Shown: positions 34,508 to 43,270 of the stretch, one piece after another
Numbering within the stretch: the first letter of the stretch is position 1
Layout: every line of letters starts with the position of its first letter
NCBI GenBank assembly: GCA_020025075.1
Contig: JAHHSR010000010.1
Coordinates: 1 to 44,599 of the forward strand
Length of the DNA: 44,599 nt
Source: Pectinatus sp.
Lineage (GTDB): Bacteria; Bacillota; Negativicutes; Selenomonadales; Selenomonadaceae
Direction of reading: 5' to 3'
The notes under the pieces: model-generated
What the model saw: only the letters and a program-made list of their open reading frames with translations
Told to the model about the DNA's origin: nothing
Database searches by the model: none
Position numbers and translations under genes: made by a program

Positions 34508-35770
34508 ATGGCAAGAAATAAATTTGCTGAAATTATCGAAACGTTTGAAATTGACCAAGACTCATTGCGTGAAATAGCAGCATCGGTGCGCTATGACCTA
34601 GAGCTAGCCCTATCTGAAAATGACTCCAGTTCCTTACAAATCATACATACAAATCAAAATTTACCGCAGGGCAATGAATGCGGCAAATTTATTGCCCTCG
34701 ATTTTGGCGGCACGAACTTGCGCGCCGCGATAGTTGAGCTATCGGGTAATGGCGATTACAAAATCCTGCGCAAGGCACAAAGTGCGCTGCGCTCTGAAAA
34801 GGGCGATTTTACCACAGCTGATACTTCATGCGAGGCTCTTTTTGACTTCATTGCCAAAGTCATCGGAGATGCTATTGAAGGAGATAAAAATACGCCCTAT
34901 CTTCTTGGGCACACTTTTTCTTTTCCAGCTTCTCCCTGCGATGAAAATGATGCCGAGCTAAAAAAATGGACCAAAGAAATAGCCGTGCCTGGCGTTGAAG
35001 GGAAACCTGTAAATGAACTCTTAGCCGCTGCCTTAAAAAGGCAAGGCTATGACAATATACGTCCCACCGCCGTTTTAAATGATACCGTAGCCGTCCTTTT
35101 AGCTGCTGCCTACCAAAACGATGGCATACACATCGGCTCTATTTATGGCACAGGACATAATAGCTGTTATGCTGAAATCAACTCTGCCTTTGCTCCAGGA
35201 AAAATCATCAACCTGGAAATTGGCAATTTTTATAAGATATTCATCAATAAATATGATGCTATTGTTGACGGCCACTCGACAAACCCAGATGAGCAGCGTC
35301 TCGAAAAGATGGTTTCCGGCTGCTATTTAGGCGAATTATTTAAAGCCGCCTTGACAGATTTCTACCCCGGCTTTTCCAAAGCAAATTTTGACGGTGAAGA
35401 CGTTTCTCATCTTGCTTTAGCCAATGCTGCCCAGATAAGCCTATTCATGCACCAAAGCGATTTTCCTCTTCCCGACGACGATACGATTTCCTTTATCCAG
35501 ACGCTTGCTGCCAAGATTTTACGCCGCTCGGCAATGATAGTTGCCGCTTCCTACTGCGGCATAGCTTGGCATCTTTACGGCAATTCCTCTTTCAAGGCCA
35601 AAATTGCTGTCGAAGGCTCACTATATGAAAAGGTAGAACAAATAAAAAGTGGCATGGCGGAAGCATTTTCCAAAATACTCGACGAAGGTTGCCAAATTGA
35701 AACCTTCTTGCAAAAAGATGGGCCGCTTTTAGGTGCCGCCCTTGCCGCCTGTATGGCACAGGACAAATAA
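34508..35770 (+). CDS. Hexokinase of the eukaryotic type
   Basis: A 420-aa sugar kinase with the hexokinase_1/hexokinase_2 pattern rather than bacterial glucokinase. It shows IALDFGGTNLRA (phosphate 1, residues 62-73), LGHTFSFPAS (sugar loop), LNDTVAVLLAAAY (catalytic Asp), YGTGHNSCYAE (phosphate 2) and RLEKMVSGCYLGELFK. These correspond to the yeast and animal blocks LGGTNLR, FSFP, NDTVGTL, GTGTNACY and EKMISGMYLGE. It would phosphorylate glucose or related hexoses. The ATG at 34508 follows AAAGGA by 8 nt. It is 2 bp from rpoN, so they are co-transcribed. Confidence 0.9.
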   Translation: MARNKFAEIIETFEIDQDSLREIAASVRYDLELALSENDSSSLQIIHTNQNLPQGNECGKFIALDFGGTNLRAAIVELSGNGDYKILRKAQSALRSEKGDFTTADTSCEALFDFIAKVIGDAIEGDKNTPYLLGHTFSFPASPCDENDAELKKWTKEIAVPGVEGKPVNELLAAALKRQGYDNIRPTAVLNDTVAVLLAAAYQNDGIHIGSIYGTGHNSCYAEINSAFAPGKIINLEIGNFYKIFINKYDAIVDGHSTNPDEQRLEKMVSGCYLGELFKAALTDFYPGFSKANFDGEDVSHLALANAAQISLFMHQSDFPLPDDDTISFIQTLAAKILRRSAMIVAASYCGIAWHLYGNSSFKAKIAVEGSLYEKVEQIKSGMAEAFSKILDEGCQIETFLQKDGPLLGAALAACMAQDK

Positions 35771-35772
35771 AA

Positions 35773-37128
35773 ATGAAGCAAGAGCTTTCCTTTCACCTGC
35801 GCCAAAAGATGGTCATGGCGCCCAAGCTGCAGCAGGCAATAAAAATCTTGCAGATGTCTTCGCAGGAGCTGCATACGGCTATCGAAAATGAATACAGTGA
35901 AAATCCTGTTCTTGAATTTGATGAAAATGTCGAAACAGGAGACGGCTTTCGACTTGAAGCCGAACAAATCAACAGTTTCTCGCAATATCTAGGAGAAGCG
36001 CCACGCCGTGACTTTGCTCAAACAGACGAGGGATATGATGACTTACAGCACTTGCCAGCGCCAGCTCAGACATTATGCGACATGCTTTTAGAGCAAGCCT
36101 CACTCGCCTTTTCGGACGCACATGAACTTCTCATTGCCAATTATCTCATCGGCTGTCTTGACGAGCGAGGATATCTTTGCGCGCCGCTGGAAGATTTATC
36201 TAAAAGCGGCGGCTTCTCGAGCACACAGGGAAAGGCCGTACTTAAAGTCATCCAAAGTTTTGAACCAGCCGGCATCGGAGCAAGCTCACTTGAAGAATGC
36301 CTGCGCCTACAGGCACAACGCCAGCTCATCTATAATGGACTTATAGCAGCCATCATTGAGCGTCATTTGCCCGCCGTGGCCAAAAATAAACTCACCAAAA
36401 TAGCCGAAGCAGAAAAAACTTCGCTTGAAGAAGTGCAAATGGCCATCGAAAAAATTCGCACATTTGAGCCAAAGCCAGGCATTGCTTACTGCAATGAACG
36501 CACAACACATATCATTCCTGATATTCGCGTCCAAAAAGTTGGTGAGGAATTTTTGGTCTTTATCAATGATTATACTGTTCCCAGTCTCAAGATAAGCGAT
36601 TTATATAGAAATACGCACCATCTAGATGAGACGACGAAAAAATATGTTGAAAAGCGCATAAATTCCGCCATTTGGCTCATTAACAGCATAGAACAGCGCC
36701 GTCGCACTCTTTTGGGCGTCTCGCGACTCATCGTCAAACATCAGCATGATTTTTTTCGCTTGGGGCCGGATTATCTGCGCCCTTTGTCCATGCAGACAAT
36801 TGCGGCTGAGCTTTCCGTCCATGAGTCAACTGTGAGCCGCGCGATTGCCAATAAATATATGGACACACCGCATGGCATCTTCAGCATCAGGAAATTTTTT
36901 ACGGGAAATGTCGCCAGCAATATGCAAGGCGAGCAACTTACCTGTATCCAGATAAAAAAGAATATCGAAAATCTTATCGGAGAAGAAAATCCTCAAAAAC
37001 CGCTCAGCGACCAAAAGCTTTGCGATTTGTTAAAGCAAAAGGGCATCTGCATTTCACGCCGCACCGTAATGAAATACAGAGAGCAGCTAGGTATTCCTTC
37101 TTCCAGCAGCCGCCGTCAATTAAAATGA
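35773..37128 (+). CDS. rpoN: RNA polymerase sigma-54 factor
   Basis: A 451-aa sigma-54. Region I (LRQKMVMAPKLQQAIKILQMSSQEL) binds activators, the core-binding region is in the middle, the HTH has MQTIAAELSVHESTVSRAIANKYMDTP, and the RpoN box near the C-terminus reads ISRRTVMKYREQLGIPSSSSRR. It needs enhancer-binding ATPases, none of which are in this window. It follows the hexokinase start-to-stop by 2 bp with no clear RBS of its own (coupled), and ends in a terminator. Confidence 0.96.
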   Translation: MKQELSFHLRQKMVMAPKLQQAIKILQMSSQELHTAIENEYSENPVLEFDENVETGDGFRLEAEQINSFSQYLGEAPRRDFAQTDEGYDDLQHLPAPAQTLCDMLLEQASLAFSDAHELLIANYLIGCLDERGYLCAPLEDLSKSGGFSSTQGKAVLKVIQSFEPAGIGASSLEECLRLQAQRQLIYNGLIAAIIERHLPAVAKNKLTKIAEAEKTSLEEVQMAIEKIRTFEPKPGIAYCNERTTHIIPDIRVQKVGEEFLVFINDYTVPSLKISDLYRNTHHLDETTKKYVEKRINSAIWLINSIEQRRRTLLGVSRLIVKHQHDFFRLGPDYLRPLSMQTIAAELSVHESTVSRAIANKYMDTPHGIFSIRKFFTGNVASNMQGEQLTCIQIKKNIENLIGEENPQKPLSDQKLCDLLKQKGICISRRTVMKYREQLGIPSSSSRRQLK

Positions 37129-37142
37129 TTGGCGGCTTTTTT
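37109..37142 (+). terminator. Terminator after rpoN
   Basis: GCCGCC (37109-37114) pairs with GGCGGC (37131-37136), with extra pairing in the loop, followed by TTTTTTATT. The stem overlaps the last codons of rpoN. Confidence 0.85.
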
Positions 37143-37156
37143 ATTAAAAATTTAAG

Positions 37157-37185
37157 TTGTAGTTTTGAGCAAAATAGTCTATAAT
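37157..37185 (+). promoter_or_regulatory. Promoter of the NADH dehydrogenase gene
   Basis: TTGTAG (37157-37162), a 17-bp spacer and TATAAT (37180-37185), 75 nt upstream of the start codon. Confidence 0.65.
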
Positions 37186-37189
37186 TGCA

Positions 37190-37205
37190 AGTGATAAAAA
37201 TCACT
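37190..37205 (+). promoter_or_regulatory. Candidate Rex or CRP/FNR-type operator at the ndh promoter
   Basis: A 16-bp perfect palindrome AGTGAT-AAAA-ATCACT (GTGA-N6-TCAC) begins 5 bp after the -10 box, at the expected transcription start. Rex (TTGTGA-N6-TCACAA) and CRP/FNR sites share this core. Rex, which senses NADH/NAD+, represses ndh in Bacillus, so Rex is the better guess, but the outer bases differ from consensus. Confidence 0.5.
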
Positions 37206-37259
37206 AAATTATCGTTTTTTATTTAGTTAATAATTACTATTAATACAGAAGGGAAACTT

Positions 37260-38522
37260 ATGAGACCACATATCGTAATTGTTGGCGCCGGCTTTGGTGG
37301 TATCAAAGCTGCCCAGCGTTTAGCCAAAGAAGATGTAGACATCACTTTGATTGACAGAAATAACTTTCATTTATTTCAGCCGCTCTTGTACCAAGTTTCA
37401 ACGTCCATGCTTTCAATTGAAGAAATCGCCTATCCGACAAGAGCATTTTTCCGCAAGAACAAGAACATAGATTTTATGCTCGCCCACGTACAAAAACTAG
37501 ATCTTGTCAACAAAGAAGTCATCACGCCTTATAAAAAGGTAAAATATGACTATCTCATTTTGTCAGCAGGTTCCGTCACCAACTATTTTGGCATGGAACA
37601 GTTTGCCTTGAATACCTATGGCATGAAAACCTTGCGCGAGGCTATTCATATCAGAAATCATGTCTTGCATATGTTCGAGCGCGCCGAACGCGAAACAGAC
37701 CCCGAAATAAGAAAGCGCATGCTCACCTTTGTTTGCGTTGGCGGTGGCCCTACGGGCGTAGAAGAAGCAGGTGCCCTTTCCGAGCTCATCTACACGGCAA
37801 TGAAAAAAGAATATCATCGCCTCGATTTTGAAAAGGATGTATCCATTATCTTGATTCAGGCAGAAGCCTCACTTCTTCCCATGATGCCGCCTGATTTGAG
37901 AGAAGAAACTATGCGCGTCTTGAAGAAAAAGCGCGTCAAGGTCATGCTCAACGCCATTGCTGCCGACTGCACGCGAGATAAGCTCACCTTAAAAGACGGT
38001 ACGGAAATTCCCACCAATACCGTAATTTGGGCAGCGGGTGTTCAAGCTGTACCATTTATCGCTAAATCAAATTGCTGCGAAGTCGACCGCGCCGGGCGCG
38101 CCATAGTCACCAAAACATTGCAAATACCCAACCATCCAGAAGTTTTTGCCATTGGTGACTGCGCTCATTTCGAGCAAGATGGGCGCCCCCTTCCCACCGT
38201 GGCACCTGTCTCAACGCAAGGCTCTATCGTCTGCAGCGAAAACATCATCGCGCTCATCAACAATAGGCCTTTAAAAGAATTTGTTTATCACGATGTGGGC
38301 AGCATGGCCACAATAGGCTGCGGACAGGCCGTAATGGCTTGGGGCAAGCTGAAAATGAAAGGCTTTTGGGCTTGGTATATCTGGATGACAGTCCATCTTT
38401 TACGCCTTGCTGGCACGCATACGAACATCACTGTCGCCATGAAGTGGACCTGGAATCTGCTATCGGGTACAAGGCTGGGACGCCTCATCACCAACATTCC
38501 TGATACGCGCGACGATAGATAA
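37260..38522 (+). CDS. ndh: Type II NADH dehydrogenase (NDH-2)
   Basis: A 420-aa FAD flavoprotein that oxidises NADH and reduces quinone without pumping protons. The FAD motif IVGAGFGGIKAAQRL is at the N-terminus and the NADH motif VCVGGGPTGVEEAGALSEL near 155-175. VIWAAGVQAVPF and FAIGDCAHFE follow, and the C-terminal amphipathic helix (FWAWYIWMTVHLLRLAG) attaches it to the membrane. The start codon is ATG after AGAAGGGAA. It is monocistronic, with its own operator and terminator. Confidence 0.94.
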   Translation: MRPHIVIVGAGFGGIKAAQRLAKEDVDITLIDRNNFHLFQPLLYQVSTSMLSIEEIAYPTRAFFRKNKNIDFMLAHVQKLDLVNKEVITPYKKVKYDYLILSAGSVTNYFGMEQFALNTYGMKTLREAIHIRNHVLHMFERAERETDPEIRKRMLTFVCVGGGPTGVEEAGALSELIYTAMKKEYHRLDFEKDVSIILIQAEASLLPMMPPDLREETMRVLKKKRVKVMLNAIAADCTRDKLTLKDGTEIPTNTVIWAAGVQAVPFIAKSNCCEVDRAGRAIVTKTLQIPNHPEVFAIGDCAHFEQDGRPLPTVAPVSTQGSIVCSENIIALINNRPLKEFVYHDVGSMATIGCGQAVMAWGKLKMKGFWAWYIWMTVHLLRLAGTHTNITVAMKWTWNLLSGTRLGRLITNIPDTRDDR

Positions 38523-38532
38523 TTTTTTCAAA

Positions 38533-38561
38533 AGAGCTATGGTAACATAGCTCTTTTTTTG
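38533..38561 (+). terminator. Terminator after ndh
   Basis: A 9-bp perfect stem AGAGCTATG/CATAGCTCT (38533-38554) with a 4-nt loop and seven T. Confidence 0.9.
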
Positions 38562-38600
38562 GTATCCTATAATTATTCAAAAAAGAAAGAGGGTCTTTTC

Positions 38601-39914
38601 GTGTTTTTGCGCATTTTGTTTACACTTTTTGCCTGCTGCTTATTGCCTTTAACTTGCAATGCATCTGCAGCCCAAGTGCGCCACGCCATACCCCAGCACC
38701 GTCAAGGAACAATGCTCCCTGCTATGGTTAGCGCCATCGCCGTCAATATTGTGCGCGTCAGCTGGGAACCAATCCCTGGTGCTGTCGAATATGAATTTCA
38801 GCTTGTCAATCCCCAAAAAAATATCGTCGTCATGACAAAAAAACCCGTTTATGCTAACGGCCTTGAATTTATGGTTGACAAAGATCCACAAACGCTAAAG
38901 GTGCTTTCGTGGCGCATTCGCCCGCTCGATTTAAATGGCAACCCCATTGGCAATTTCAGCAAGCTCACGCCACTCACCAAGGCGACGCTTAATCCGCGTA
39001 CCCCTGAAACGACAGGCGAATATGGCAAAATGGCCTATATGCCCCTTTACCCTGTCTACTCATGGATTCCTTACTTAAATGCTGCCCAATATCAAATTAA
39101 CGTCTACAAGCTAGAAAATCCTCAGTCTAAGACCTCTGGCAAGCTCATCGCCACTTACAAAGTCCCCGGCAAGGATAATTTCGATTTTTATGACCCAAAA
39201 CCATATGTCGAACCTGGCACTTATTATTGGCAGATTCGCGCTCTCGACAGCTTCGGCTATCCGATGAGCAATTGGTCAGGACCTGCTTATTTTACACGCC
39301 GTCATGCCACCGCTACCATTGCCGCTTTAGGCGACAGCATCACCCATGGCGGTGGAGCTATTGACACGCCGCCTAGCTTTACCGTCTATGACTGGGAAAC
39401 ATATTGTCAAGTTCCCATCTTAAATCTTGGTTATAGCGGCGATACAACAGCTGCCATGCTCAGTCGCTTTAACCGCGACGTACTTCCCTTTAAGCCACAA
39501 GTACTGGTCATTATGGGCGGCATCAACGATATCCGCCTCGGCACGCCTGCCCAGGATGTCATCAATAACTTGACCGCCATCTGCCAATTATGCCATCAAA
39601 ATGGCATTTTACCCATTCTCGTCTCCGTGACGCCGGTCAATCCGGACAAAATGAAGGTGATGATTGGCGCTCCCGCAGCTAATTGGCAAGAACAGCTTAA
39701 AATCCTAAACCAATGGATTATGGCACAGCCCGACTCCATCAACATCACCGAACTTGTCAGTGATAAACAGGGCCTTTTGCGCGCTGATTACACCTCAGAT
39801 GGCCTGCATCCCGACATGCAGGGAAAACGCCTCATCGGCGAAGCAATCAATGACGGACTCAAGAAAAACCAGCCCGCCTTTTATTACCTCGCCATGAGCA
39901 TGATTAAGAATTGA
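38601..39914 (+). CDS. Exported SGNH-family hydrolase with N-terminal beta-sandwich repeats
   Basis: A 437-aa protein with a signal peptide (LRILFTLFACCLLPLTCNASA). Two fibronectin-like units (about 40-130 and 145-240) share the WRIRPLD.../WQIRALD... ending. An SGNH/GDSL hydrolase domain follows, with GDSITHG (block I Ser), GGINDI (block III Asn) and SDGLHPD (block V Asp/His). Such enzymes cut ester bonds of cell surface polymers or carbohydrates; the substrate is unknown. Translation starts at GTG (38601) with AAGAGGG 7 nt upstream; an in-frame upstream ATG at 38559 falls in the terminator. Confidence 0.88.
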   Translation: MFLRILFTLFACCLLPLTCNASAAQVRHAIPQHRQGTMLPAMVSAIAVNIVRVSWEPIPGAVEYEFQLVNPQKNIVVMTKKPVYANGLEFMVDKDPQTLKVLSWRIRPLDLNGNPIGNFSKLTPLTKATLNPRTPETTGEYGKMAYMPLYPVYSWIPYLNAAQYQINVYKLENPQSKTSGKLIATYKVPGKDNFDFYDPKPYVEPGTYYWQIRALDSFGYPMSNWSGPAYFTRRHATATIAALGDSITHGGGAIDTPPSFTVYDWETYCQVPILNLGYSGDTTAAMLSRFNRDVLPFKPQVLVIMGGINDIRLGTPAQDVINNLTAICQLCHQNGILPILVSVTPVNPDKMKVMIGAPAANWQEQLKILNQWIMAQPDSINITELVSDKQGLLRADYTSDGLHPDMQGKRLIGEAINDGLKKNQPAFYYLAMSMIKN

Positions 39915-39939
39915 CAACTATACCTTTCTTTGCTACACT
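39911..39939 (+). promoter_or_regulatory. Promoter of the glyQS T-box transcript
   Basis: TTGACA (39911-39916), a 17-bp spacer and TACACT (39934-39939). The -35 overlaps the stop codon of the SGNH gene. Confidence 0.7.
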
Positions 39940-39945
39940 AAAAAG

Positions 39946-40140
39946 ACAAACAGCTATGAAGGATAATAAGGCCGCCAAAAATAGCGAGATGCAGATGGTG
40001 AAAGGCATCACGGCTGCTGCTGGCAATCTGGAGCTGACAACCAAATAAAGAAAGCGGGCTTTTGCCAATCAGGGTGGGACCGCGGATTAAAAAATCCGTC
40101 CCTGTGATATTATCATTAATGTCACAGGGACTTTTCTTTT
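39946..40140 (+). promoter_or_regulatory. Glycine T-box leader controlling glyQS
   Basis: Stem I is closed by CAGCU/AGCUG, contains the apical GATGGTGAAAGGCATC loop, and presents GGC (40022-40024, followed by A) as the glycine specifier. The T-box AGGGTGGGACCGCG is at 40071-40084, inside an antiterminator that uses CGGAT/ATCCG. The competing terminator is GTCCCTGTGA/TCACAGGGAC (40098-40131) with TTTTCTTTT. Uncharged tRNA-Gly is expected to promote readthrough. The variable T-box base is G (UGGG) rather than the A usual for glycine. Confidence 0.93.
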
Positions 40141-40166
40141 GCTTTAATTTAAAGGAGGTTTTTATT

Positions 40167-41045
40167 TTGACTTTCCAGCAAATCATTTTGACATTGCAGA
40201 AATTCTGGGGCGAGCAAGGCTGTATTCTCGCCTTGCCGTACGACATCGAAAAGGGTGCCGGCACGATGAATCCGTCCACATTTTTGCGCGTTTTAGGACC
40301 TGAGCCGTGGCATGTGGCCTATGTTGAACCTTCGCGCCGCCCGGCAGATGGGCGCTACGGCGAAAATCCCAACCGTCTTTTTCAGCACCACCAGTTCCAG
40401 GTAATCATGAAGCCCTCCCCCGACAACATTCAAGAACTCTACTTAAAAAGCCTTGAAAAACTGGGCATTAACCCCCAAGAACACGATATCCGCTTTGTCG
40501 AAGACAATTGGGAATCGCCAACCTTAGGTGCCTGGGGCCTCGGGTGGGAAGTATGGCTCGACGGCATGGAAATCACGCAATTCACGTATTTTCAGCAAGT
40601 CGGCGGCTGCGACATAAGTCCTGTCGCTTCTGAAATTACCTATGGCCTTGAACGCCTCGCCATGTATATCCAGGGCAAGGAAAATGTCTATGACCTCATC
40701 TGGACGGACCAATATACCTATGGCGATGTCTTTAAGCAAAATGAATATGAACAGTCTGTCTACAACTTCGAGCTTGCAGATACAGAACTGCTCTTTGACC
40801 TTTTTAACAAATATGAAAAAGAGGCCGTTCGAATTATCGACAAGGGCTATGTCCGCCCTGCTTATGACTACGTCTTAAAATGTTCACACACATTCAATCT
40901 GCTTGACTCACGCGGTGCAATAAGCGTTTCCGAACGCACGGCCTTTATAGGGCGCGTACGTCACTTGGCACGCCTTTGCGCAGTAGCATATCTCAAGCAG
41001 CGCGAAGAACTCGGCTATCCTATGCTCAAACGAGGTGAAGAATAA
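40167..41045 (+). CDS. glyQ: Glycyl-tRNA synthetase alpha subunit
   Basis: Alpha subunit of the bacterial alpha2beta2 GlyRS, the catalytic aminoacylation half. It has FQQIILTLQKFWGEQGCILALPYDIEKGAGTMNPSTFLRVLGPEPW, the class II motif 2 region EPSRRPADGRYGENPNR, and QVGGCDISPVASEITYGLERLAMYIQ. The start is TTG at 40167 with AAAGGAGG 8 nt upstream; the upstream open frame is T-box sequence. The protein is 292 aa. Its stop overlaps the glyS start by one base. Confidence 0.96.
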   Translation: MTFQQIILTLQKFWGEQGCILALPYDIEKGAGTMNPSTFLRVLGPEPWHVAYVEPSRRPADGRYGENPNRLFQHHQFQVIMKPSPDNIQELYLKSLEKLGINPQEHDIRFVEDNWESPTLGAWGLGWEVWLDGMEITQFTYFQQVGGCDISPVASEITYGLERLAMYIQGKENVYDLIWTDQYTYGDVFKQNEYEQSVYNFELADTELLFDLFNKYEKEAVRIIDKGYVRPAYDYVLKCSHTFNLLDSRGAISVSERTAFIGRVRHLARLCAVAYLKQREELGYPMLKRGEE

Positions 41046-43102
41046 TGGAAAGAGATTTTTTACTTGAAATAGGAACGGAAGAAATTCCCGCTCATTTTGT
41101 CCCTGCTATCTTAAATCAACTGGCGCAAAAAGCTTCTTCTATGCTTGATGAACTTCACTTATCACATGGCGCCATCCGCACCTTGGCGACGCCACGCCGC
41201 ATTGCCTTGTGCGTAAGCTCTCTTGCCGAAAAGCAGGCCGATACAGCAACTGAATACAAAGGGCCTTCGGCCAAAATTGCCTTTGATGAAAATGAAAAGC
41301 CGACCAAAGCAGCTATCGGCTTCGCTCGCGGCAAGGGTGCCAGCGTCGATGATTTATGCCTTAAAGATGGCTACGTTTATGTGACAGTCAAGCATCAGGG
41401 TGAAAATACCGCCGCCCTTTTGCCTGATTTTTGCCAAAACCTCATCTGCTCTTTGACTTTTCCAAAGACAATGCGCTGGGGCGATGTCGATTTTCGCTTT
41501 GTTCGCCCGCTGCGCTGGCTCGTCTCGCTCTTTGGCGATGAGGTCATTGACTTTACCGTTGCCAAGGTGAAATCCGGCAACAAGACGCGCGGTCATCGCT
41601 TCTTGAGCGACGGCGAGCACATCATAAAAACCGCCGGCGAGTACGAAAAGACCATGGAAGAACTTTCCATCATGGTCGACCAAGACAAGCGCCGCCAGGT
41701 AATTAAAGAACAAATTGAAAAGCTAGCTTCCGAAAAAGGCGGCATCGCCCAGATTACGGAAGACCTCTTAGAAGAAATCACCTATCTCGTCGAATATCCA
41801 ACCGCACTTTGCGGCAGCTTTGACGAAAGCTTTTTGTCACTTCCCAAGGAAGCCGTCATCACGCCAATGCGTGAACATCAGCGCTATTTCCCCGTTTTAA
41901 GCGCCGACGGAAAATTAATGCCCCTTTTCATCACTGTCAGAAATGGTGGCGACTATGCCCTTTCCACCGTCCAGCACGGCAATGAGCGCGTCTTGCGCGC
42001 CCGCCTTGAAGACGCGCGCTTCTTCTTCGATGAAGACCGCAAAAAACCACTTGCAGCCTATCTTGAAAAATTAAAAACTGTCGTTTTCCAAGAAGGTCTC
42101 GGCACTATTTACGATAAGGCACAGCGCCTGGAAAAGTTCACCGCCTTCCTCGCCGACTGCTTGAAAATATCCGAAGCAGACAAAAAAGACGCCTGCCGTG
42201 CGGCAAAACTCGCCAAGGCAGACCTCGTCACCGGTATGGTTTGTGAATTTACCGAACTGCAAGGCTGTATGGGCAGGGAATATGCACTGCTCGATGGCGA
42301 GAATAAAGCTGTTGCCACTGCCATTGATGAGCACTATAAGCCACGCTTTGCCGGCGATAGCTTGCCGCAAAGTACTGCCGGCCGTCTCGTCAGCCTTGCA
42401 GACAAATTCGATACAATTATTGCCACTTTTAGCCGCGGTCTCATTCCGACAGGCTCACAAGACCCATTTGCTTTGCGCCGCCAAGCTTTGGGCATTGCCA
42501 ATACGATTATTGAAGCTGACTACAAGCTCTCTTTGTCTGCTTGCTGCAAAGAGGCAATGCGCCTTTTGAACATTGAAGGCGACAAAGAAGAAAAGCTGCT
42601 CAATGATTTTTCCGATTTTATGCGCTTGCGCATCAAGGGTATTCTTTCCGACAAGAAAATCCGCTATGACATCATCGATGCCGTCAGCGATGATATCGAC
42701 AATCTGACCAGCACTTTCAAGCGGGCATTTGCCATTCAGCGCAGCCTAAAAGAAGGCGAAATGACCGATACGCTGCAAGCGCTTGGCCGCGTCGAAAATC
42801 TCGCCCAAAAAGGCGATAGTGAAGTCGTTGATGAAGCACTCTTAAAAGAAAAAGCAGAAAAAGAACTGTTTTTGGCCTTCAAACAATCGCTTGCTAAAAT
42901 TCTCCCCCTCTTGCAAGAAGGTAAAAATTATGAGGCCATCATTTGCCTAAAAGACCTGACAGCTCCTATCAACAATTTCTTTGATGCTGTCATGGTTATG
43001 GACAAGGATGAAAAAATCCGTGCAAACCGCTTAGCACTGCTCAAAAACATCTCCACGCTCAGCAAAAATATTGCCGATTTTAGCAAAATTATAAGCGAAT
43101 AA
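41045..43102 (+). CDS. glyS: Glycyl-tRNA synthetase beta subunit
   Basis: A 685-aa beta subunit, which binds tRNA-Gly. It begins DFLLEIGTEEIPAHFVPAI, has TPRRIALCVSSLAEKQ, the MRWGDVDFRFVRPLRWLVSLF segment and the HD-like AATKADLVTGMVCEFTELQGCMGREYA-type region (here KLAKADLVTGMVCEF). The C-terminal DALR-like domain ends NRLALLKNISTLSKNIADFSKI. The length is standard. Overlapping start/stop with glyQ indicates coupled synthesis of the two subunits. Confidence 0.96.
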   Translation: MERDFLLEIGTEEIPAHFVPAILNQLAQKASSMLDELHLSHGAIRTLATPRRIALCVSSLAEKQADTATEYKGPSAKIAFDENEKPTKAAIGFARGKGASVDDLCLKDGYVYVTVKHQGENTAALLPDFCQNLICSLTFPKTMRWGDVDFRFVRPLRWLVSLFGDEVIDFTVAKVKSGNKTRGHRFLSDGEHIIKTAGEYEKTMEELSIMVDQDKRRQVIKEQIEKLASEKGGIAQITEDLLEEITYLVEYPTALCGSFDESFLSLPKEAVITPMREHQRYFPVLSADGKLMPLFITVRNGGDYALSTVQHGNERVLRARLEDARFFFDEDRKKPLAAYLEKLKTVVFQEGLGTIYDKAQRLEKFTAFLADCLKISEADKKDACRAAKLAKADLVTGMVCEFTELQGCMGREYALLDGENKAVATAIDEHYKPRFAGDSLPQSTAGRLVSLADKFDTIIATFSRGLIPTGSQDPFALRRQALGIANTIIEADYKLSLSACCKEAMRLLNIEGDKEEKLLNDFSDFMRLRIKGILSDKKIRYDIIDAVSDDIDNLTSTFKRAFAIQRSLKEGEMTDTLQALGRVENLAQKGDSEVVDEALLKEKAEKELFLAFKQSLAKILPLLQEGKNYEAIICLKDLTAPINNFFDAVMVMDKDEKIRANRLALLKNISTLSKNIADFSKIISE

Positions 43103-43114
43103 CTTTTCTTTTAC

Positions 43115-43141
43115 GACCCGCCAATAGGCGGGTCTTTTTTA
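43115..43141 (+). terminator. Terminator of the glyQS operon
   Basis: An 8-bp perfect stem GACCCGCC/GGCGGGTC with AATA loop and TTTTTTATTTT tail, 12 bp past the glyS stop. Confidence 0.92.
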
Positions 43142-43270
43142 TTTTACATCATTGTATTTAAATTTATATAAAAATATTTTTTTATCATTAATATTGTATT
43201 TAAATTATTTATATATTATAATACTTAATAATTTAAAGTATTTTTATCTTTTACAAAAGGAATGATACGC

